From JBBROS01 sp964246015 (GTDB lineage: Bacteria; Pseudomonadota; Alphaproteobacteria; Acetobacterales; Acetobacteraceae), in NCBI GenBank assembly GCA_964246015.1, contig CAXTPG010000085.1, positions 1-20,248 on the forward strand: 20,248 bases of DNA, read 5' to 3'. Numbering within the stretch: position 1 is the first letter of the stretch; each line of letters opens with the position of its first letter. A model generated the notes under the pieces. It was not told where the DNA came from. It did not search any database and saw only the letters and a program-made list of their open reading frames with translations. Made by a program: the position numbers and the translations under genes. Below are positions 19,477-20,248 of this stretch, one piece after another.

Positions 19477-20248
19477 TCAGTTTCCGGGGGCCGCGCGGGC
19501 GGCGAAGTTGTGCTCGAACTCCGGCACCATGCGGGAGAGCTGGCGGAGTGCGGCCTCGGTCTGGCCGGCGCGGCAGAGGGCGGCGATCTCGTCGATGGCG
19601 CGGCCGACGATGGCGGGGTCGGCGGTGCGGGGGGCGGCCATGAGGAGGCCGGGGTGGGCGGTGGGGACGGGGGCTTCCTTGCCGTGGAACAGCTCCTCGA
19701 AGAGTTTTTCGCCGGGGCGGAGACCGGTGTAGGCGATGCGGATGGTGCCGGGGGCGGGGTGCGTGTCCTCGGTCGCGCGGAGGCCGGCGAGGCGGATCAT
19801 CTGGCGGGCGAGATCGACGATGCGGACGGGTTCGCCCATGTCGAGCACGAAGATACCGCCCTGGATGGCGTCGTCGGAGGCGTGGACGCCGACGACGCTG
19901 GCCTGGAGGACGAGTCCCACGGCTTCCCGCACGGTCATGAAGTAGCGCTGCATGTCGGGGTGGGTGACGGTCAGCGGGCCGCCGTGTTCGAGCTGGCGGC
20001 GGAAGAGGGGGACGACCGAGCCGGTGCTGCCGAGGACGTTGCCGAAGCGGACGGTGACGCAGCGCATGCCGCCGCCGCCTTCGCGCAGGGACCGCAGGGC
20101 GGCGACGTCGAGGCCCTGGGCGTACATCTCGGCCAGGCGCTTGCTGGCGCCCATGACGCTGCTGGGGTTCACGGCCTTGTCGGTCGAGATCAGGACCATG
20201 GCGCGGGCGCCGGCGGCGCGGGCGGCGTCGGCGACGTGGCGGGTGCCG
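19477..20248 (-). CDS. FlaA1/WbpM-type NDP-sugar dehydratase or epimerase, C-terminal part (5' end outside window)
   Basis: Short-chain dehydrogenase-type enzyme that modifies a UDP-GlcNAc-type sugar nucleotide (4,6-dehydration or C5 epimerisation) for O-antigen or capsule. The frame stays open from the ATG at 20199 to the right edge, reading GTRHVADAARAAGARAMVLI upstream, so that ATG is internal. The visible about 257 residues include LISTDKAVNPSSVMGASKRL, where the catalytic tyrosine of ordinary family members is replaced by methionine (MxxxK), the hallmark of this group. They continue with TVRFGNVLGSTGSVVPLF, HPDMQRYFMTVREAVGLVLQ and IAYTGLRPGEKLFEELF. The N-terminal half, which in WbpM-type proteins carries membrane helices and a second Rossmann fold, lies outside the window. 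The tail ends FEHNFAARAAPGN. Confidence 0.93.
   Translation of the reverse strand, partial: GTRHVADAARAAGARAMVLISTDKAVNPSSVMGASKRLAEMYAQGLDVAALRSLREGGGGMRCVTVRFGNVLGSTGSVVPLFRRQLEHGGPLTVTHPDMQRYFMTVREAVGLVLQASVVGVHASDDAIQGGIFVLDMGEPVRIVDLARQMIRLAGLRATEDTHPAPGTIRIAYTGLRPGEKLFEELFHGKEAPVPTAHPGLLMAAPRTADPAIVGRAIDEIAALCRAGQTEAALRQLSRMVPEFEHNFAARAAPGN

Overview
The window is very GC-rich DNA from a Gram-negative bacterium, most likely an alphaproteobacterium of the Rhodospirillales/Acetobacteraceae kind. That placement is inferred from composition, gene style (RND pump, TRAP and branched-chain-amino-acid-type binding proteins, MCP, ChrA, WbpM-type dehydratase) and dispersed palindromic repeats. 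I could not run a database search. Most of the window is ordinary chromosomal accessory metabolism, and I see no phage, transposase, CRISPR, tRNA or rRNA.

Layout from left to right. 1-1850 (+) is the C-terminal part of an RND multidrug-efflux permease cut by the left edge. 1938-6377 (+) is a tight five-gene ABC importer operon of the branched-chain amino acid type: binding protein, LivH, LivM, LivG and LivF. 6378-6688 is a repeat-filled convergent junction with two terminator-like hairpins. 6689-9705 (-) is a binding protein of TRAP (DctP) type followed by an overlapping or nearly overlapping methyl-accepting chemotaxis protein. 9839-11979 (-) is a chromate-resistance pair, a rhodanese-ChrB fusion followed by ChrA. 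11980-12683 is a 0.7 kb gene-free mosaic of palindromic repeats. 12684-14438 (+) is a cobalamin-binding-type radical SAM enzyme of unknown substrate. 14565-17083 (-) is a two-gene operon of a GMC oxidoreductase and a D-2-hydroxyacid dehydrogenase. 17119-18015 (+) is an RlmM-like 23S rRNA 2'-O-methyltransferase. 18103-20248 (-) is the edge of a surface-polysaccharide cluster: the C-terminal part of a FlaA1/WbpM-type NDP-sugar dehydratase or epimerase, a DegT/WbpE-type sugar aminotransferase, and a small proline-rich hypothetical protein.

How the genes work together. Genes within each cassette are joined by 4-20 nt overlaps or very short gaps, which suggests translational coupling. The importer, the DctP-MCP pair, the chromate pair, the oxidoreductase pair and the sugar pair look like independent transcription units. 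All three convergent junctions carry tandem pairs of palindromic elements, a different family at each.

The observations I would look at again are the unusual pairing of an orphan DctP-type protein with a chemoreceptor, the pairing of palindromic repeats at convergent junctions, the repeat mosaic at 12.0-12.7 kb, and a strong G-over-C bias of the + strand that sets third-position codon choice in genes of both orientations. I found no convincing undescribed system.
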